Assembly (NCBI GenBank): GCA_016840405.1
Contig: JAEOSK010000025.1
Location: 1 to 33,728, forward strand
Length of the DNA: 33,728 nucleotides
Source of the DNA: Candidatus Hermodarchaeum yapensis
GTDB taxonomy: Archaea > Asgardarchaeota > Hermodarchaeia > Hermodarchaeales > Hermodarchaeaceae
Reading direction: 5' to 3'
Shown here: piece by piece, positions 32,106-33,728 of the stretch
How positions within the stretch are numbered: the stretch's first letter is position 1
How the letters are laid out: each line of letters begins with the position of its first letter
Translations under genes and position numbers: made by a program
Notes under the pieces: model-generated
What the model was told of the DNA's origin: nothing
Database searches by the model: none
What the model saw: only the letters and a program-made list of their open reading frames with translations

Positions 32106-33317
32106 TCAGGGCTCCAAAATGAAGACATTCACAAATTGACCATGCTGGCCAACATTGTGACATAATGCAACTTCGGCATCTGGAACTTGCCGTTGCTTTT
32201 CGGCAGTCCCAAAGACTTGTTTGTATGCGTCAACGACTTGCCCGATACCTGTAGCACCTAATGGGTGACCCTTGGATTTGAGTCCACCATCGACATTCAC
32301 CGGAACTCCAGGTCCGTCAATATAGGGTCCACGTTCTTCAGTCCATTTACCTCCTTGACCTCGTTCACAAAAACCAAGATCTTCATAGGCCATGATCTCT
32401 GCAATGCTAAAGCAGTCGTGAACATATGCCACATTAATATCCTTTGCAGAGCGACCTGATGATTTATAAGCCATCTCTGCAGCCCTAACCGAACCACCCA
32501 GATTAGTTAGATTGGGACGATCCGTAACACGCATCGTATCCGAAGAACAGCCAAGACCAGTAATCCAGAGTGGATCACTTGACATCTTTTTGGCTTTTTC
32601 TTCGTTCGCGAGAATGACGGTCGCTGCTCCATCGCTAATTAAGCAACAGTCATAGAGTCGAAGGGGTAGAGCAATTGGGACCGCTCCATTAGCATCTTCA
32701 ATTGATACTTTTCGACGCAGATGTGCTAGCTTGTTATAGTAACCATAGTAATGGCTTTTAACGGAAACAGCTGAAAGCTGGTCACGTGTTAGCCCATCAA
32801 CAGCCATCTTTCGTGCAGCATAAAGAGAGTAGAAGGTTGGAAAACTAATTCCATACGGATACTCCCACCTGTGGTCTCCAGCTACTGACATCAGTTCAGT
32901 TGCATAAGCAGTAGACACCCAGGTCATGGTTTCAACGCCAATGGCAGCCATAACATCGAATTGCCCGGAAGCAATTTGTGCCCAGGCTGTTCTGATGGCT
33001 GTGGAGCCAGTAGCGCATGCGGTTTCAACTCGCATTGTGGGTTTGCCTATAATGCCGACTTCATCGGCGATAAGTGCTGCAGCAGCACCTTGACCTGCAA
33101 AGGCTTCTGCGGCAATGCCGATGACGCTGGCCTCGACGTCATCATTTGTAATTCCTGCGTGTTCGATTGCAGGGAAGTAAGATTCGTGGGCGAGTTCCCG
33201 GATTGTAACGGCGGGGTAGGCCGCTTTCTCACCTTCGATGTCTTCTTCGATGATTTTACCGCGTTTACCGTATTTGCTGTGGCCGATACCCACAATTGCG
33301 ACTTTTGGAATTGCCAC
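32106..33317 (-). CDS. Thiolase family protein (acetyl-CoA acetyltransferase-like)
   Basis: A 403-residue thiolase of the archaeal/SCP2-like branch. The nucleophile is Cys101 in ETACATGSTAIRTA, the second-half loop is KSKGHPLGATGIGQ with its His, and the closing LCHNVGQHGQFVNVFIL gives the second Cys and the NVG turn. Typical activity is condensation of two acyl-CoAs or thiolysis of 3-ketoacyl-CoA. GTG 33317 has an AGGTGA site upstream. It pairs with DUF35 downstream and an enoyl-CoA hydratase-like gene upstream on the same strand, consistent with acyl-CoA elongation or beta-oxidation-type chemistry. Confidence 0.93.
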   Translation of the reverse strand: MAIPKVAIVGIGHSKYGKRGKIIEEDIEGEKAAYPAVTIRELAHESYFPAIEHAGITNDDVEASVIGIAAEAFAGQGAAAALIADEVGIIGKPTMRVETACATGSTAIRTAWAQIASGQFDVMAAIGVETMTWVSTAYATELMSVAGDHRWEYPYGISFPTFYSLYAARKMAVDGLTRDQLSAVSVKSHYYGYYNKLAHLRRKVSIEDANGAVPIALPLRLYDCCLISDGAATVILANEEKAKKMSSDPLWITGLGCSSDTMRVTDRPNLTNLGGSVRAAEMAYKSSGRSAKDINVAYVHDCFSIAEIMAYEDLGFCERGQGGKWTEERGPYIDGPGVPVNVDGGLKSKGHPLGATGIGQVVDAYKQVFGTAEKQRQVPDAEVALCHNVGQHGQFVNVFILEP

Positions 33318-33407
33318 TTATTTTTCACCTACTTTTTAGTTCTTATTTTGATGCTTCTATCGCGATTTTCACTAATAGAATCTTTTGTTGTCTTAGTTTT
33401 GCTGTGT

Positions 33408-33728
33408 CTATTTACCCTTAAATTTAGGCTTGGATTTGGAGAATACAGCAGCAATACCGGTTGCTAGGTCTTCGGTGTCAAAGGTAGCGAGCATGCCATC
33501 AAGTTCTGTTTTGTTGCCTTTTTCAACTGGAACATCGAAGGAATGGTTCAATGCTTCCTTGGCAAGTTTGAGTGCGATCGGTGCATTGTCAGCTAGTGAT
33601 TGGGCCATGAAGAGGGCTTCACCATGAAGTTCGTCACTTGGTGCAACCTTGTTTACAAGACCCATTTCAAACGCCTCATCAGCCAGAACGTCTCTGCCAG
33701 TGAGGACAATCTCTTTTGCTCTGCCCAT
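33408..33728 (-). CDS. Enoyl-CoA hydratase/isomerase family protein, 5' end outside window
   Basis: The C-terminal 106 residues of a crotonase-fold protein; the frame continues beyond the window. The block GRAKEIVLTGRDVLADEAFEMGLVNKV is the typical crotonase C-terminal signature after the active-site strand, followed by the helix LAKEALNH and a trimerisation tail ending FSKSKPKFKGK. Hydratase or isomerase activity is likely, but the catalytic Glu residues lie outside the window. It lies 90 bases upstream of the thiolase gene and is probably in the same acyl-CoA unit. Confidence 0.87.
   Translation of the reverse strand: MGRAKEIVLTGRDVLADEAFEMGLVNKVAPSDELHGEALFMAQSLADNAPIALKLAKEALNHSFDVPVEKGNKTELDGMLATFDTEDLATGIAAVFSKSKPKFKGK

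Noticed and set aside
32961..33467. 168-codon plus-strand frame rich in Cys, Gly and Phe
   Set aside because: Antisense to the thiolase and crotonase-fold genes; the Cys-rich look comes from complementing Gly/Ala codons.
1..33728. tRNA, rRNA, CRISPR array, IS element or phage genes
   Set aside because: I found no clover-leaf pattern, repeat-spacer series, transposase motif or terminal repeats by eye; a covariance-model scan would be needed to exclude a small RNA gene.

Overview
The window looks like a chromosomal stretch of an archaeon of moderate-to-low GC content. Many genes carry an archaeal-type ribosome site (GGTGA or GGAGG a few bases before the start). TTG and GTG starts are frequent, and TATA-like boxes precede several genes. 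The gene content fits: NikR, a luciferase-like (probably F420-type) oxidoreductase, a DUF2769 protein, a fused gamma-alpha 2-oxoacid:ferredoxin oxidoreductase, a thiolase/DUF35 pair and a stand-alone MoaD-like protein. An Asgard-type lineage is a reasonable guess from this mix, but nothing in the window proves it. I see no rRNA, tRNA, CRISPR array, transposase or phage module. The window is almost fully coding, in short operons on both strands, and no gene-free stretch exceeds about 230 bases.

Layout. 1-2250: 3' end of an oligopeptide ABC transporter ATPase, a rhomboid protease and an EamA exporter. 2330-7013: a YjbQ/UPF0047 protein, a two-subunit CoA-transferase, a HEAT-repeat protein, pyruvate kinase and a MoaD-like protein. 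7019-12831: an orphan periplasmic-binding-protein fold without signal peptide, an HGSNAT-like membrane acyltransferase, a pentapeptide-repeat protein with a channel-like C-terminus, a luciferase-like oxidoreductase and a signal-peptide/TM surface protein. 12881-17420: a tiny membrane protein, a nitronate-monooxygenase-like flavoenzyme, an NTF2-like protein, a metallo-beta-lactamase-fold protein, a glycosyltransferase-like protein and a PD-(D/E)XK nuclease-like protein. 17580-20432: a membrane-anchored serine beta-lactamase-like protein, divergent from an operon of an HTH/Cys-cluster protein and a PH-domain membrane protein. 20620-24764: DUF2769, a DUF255/YyaL protein, a methyltransferase, a frameshifted AhpD-like gene and DUF302. 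24834-27805: NikR divergent from a HemN-like radical SAM gene, a zinc ribbon and an alpha/beta hydrolase. 27997-33728: ferredoxin oxidoreductase alpha and beta subunits, a phosphotransferase, DUF35, thiolase and a partial enoyl-CoA hydratase.

Metabolically the window speaks of anaerobic acyl-CoA and 2-oxoacid chemistry (CoA-transferase, thiolase, enoyl-CoA hydratase, ferredoxin oxidoreductase, pyruvate kinase). The most interesting signals are regulatory. A 28-bp inverted repeat with the spacing of a NikR operator covers the start codon of the radical SAM gene beside nikR, and this NikR has its metal-site cysteine one residue early. Two matching inverted repeats sit just downstream of the TATA-like boxes of the divergent beta-lactamase-like gene and the HTH/PH operon, which suggests one co-regulated membrane unit. 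Also notable are an AhpD-like gene broken by an apparent two-base loss in an A-run, and a pentapeptide/ion-channel-type protein that has lost its potassium selectivity filter.
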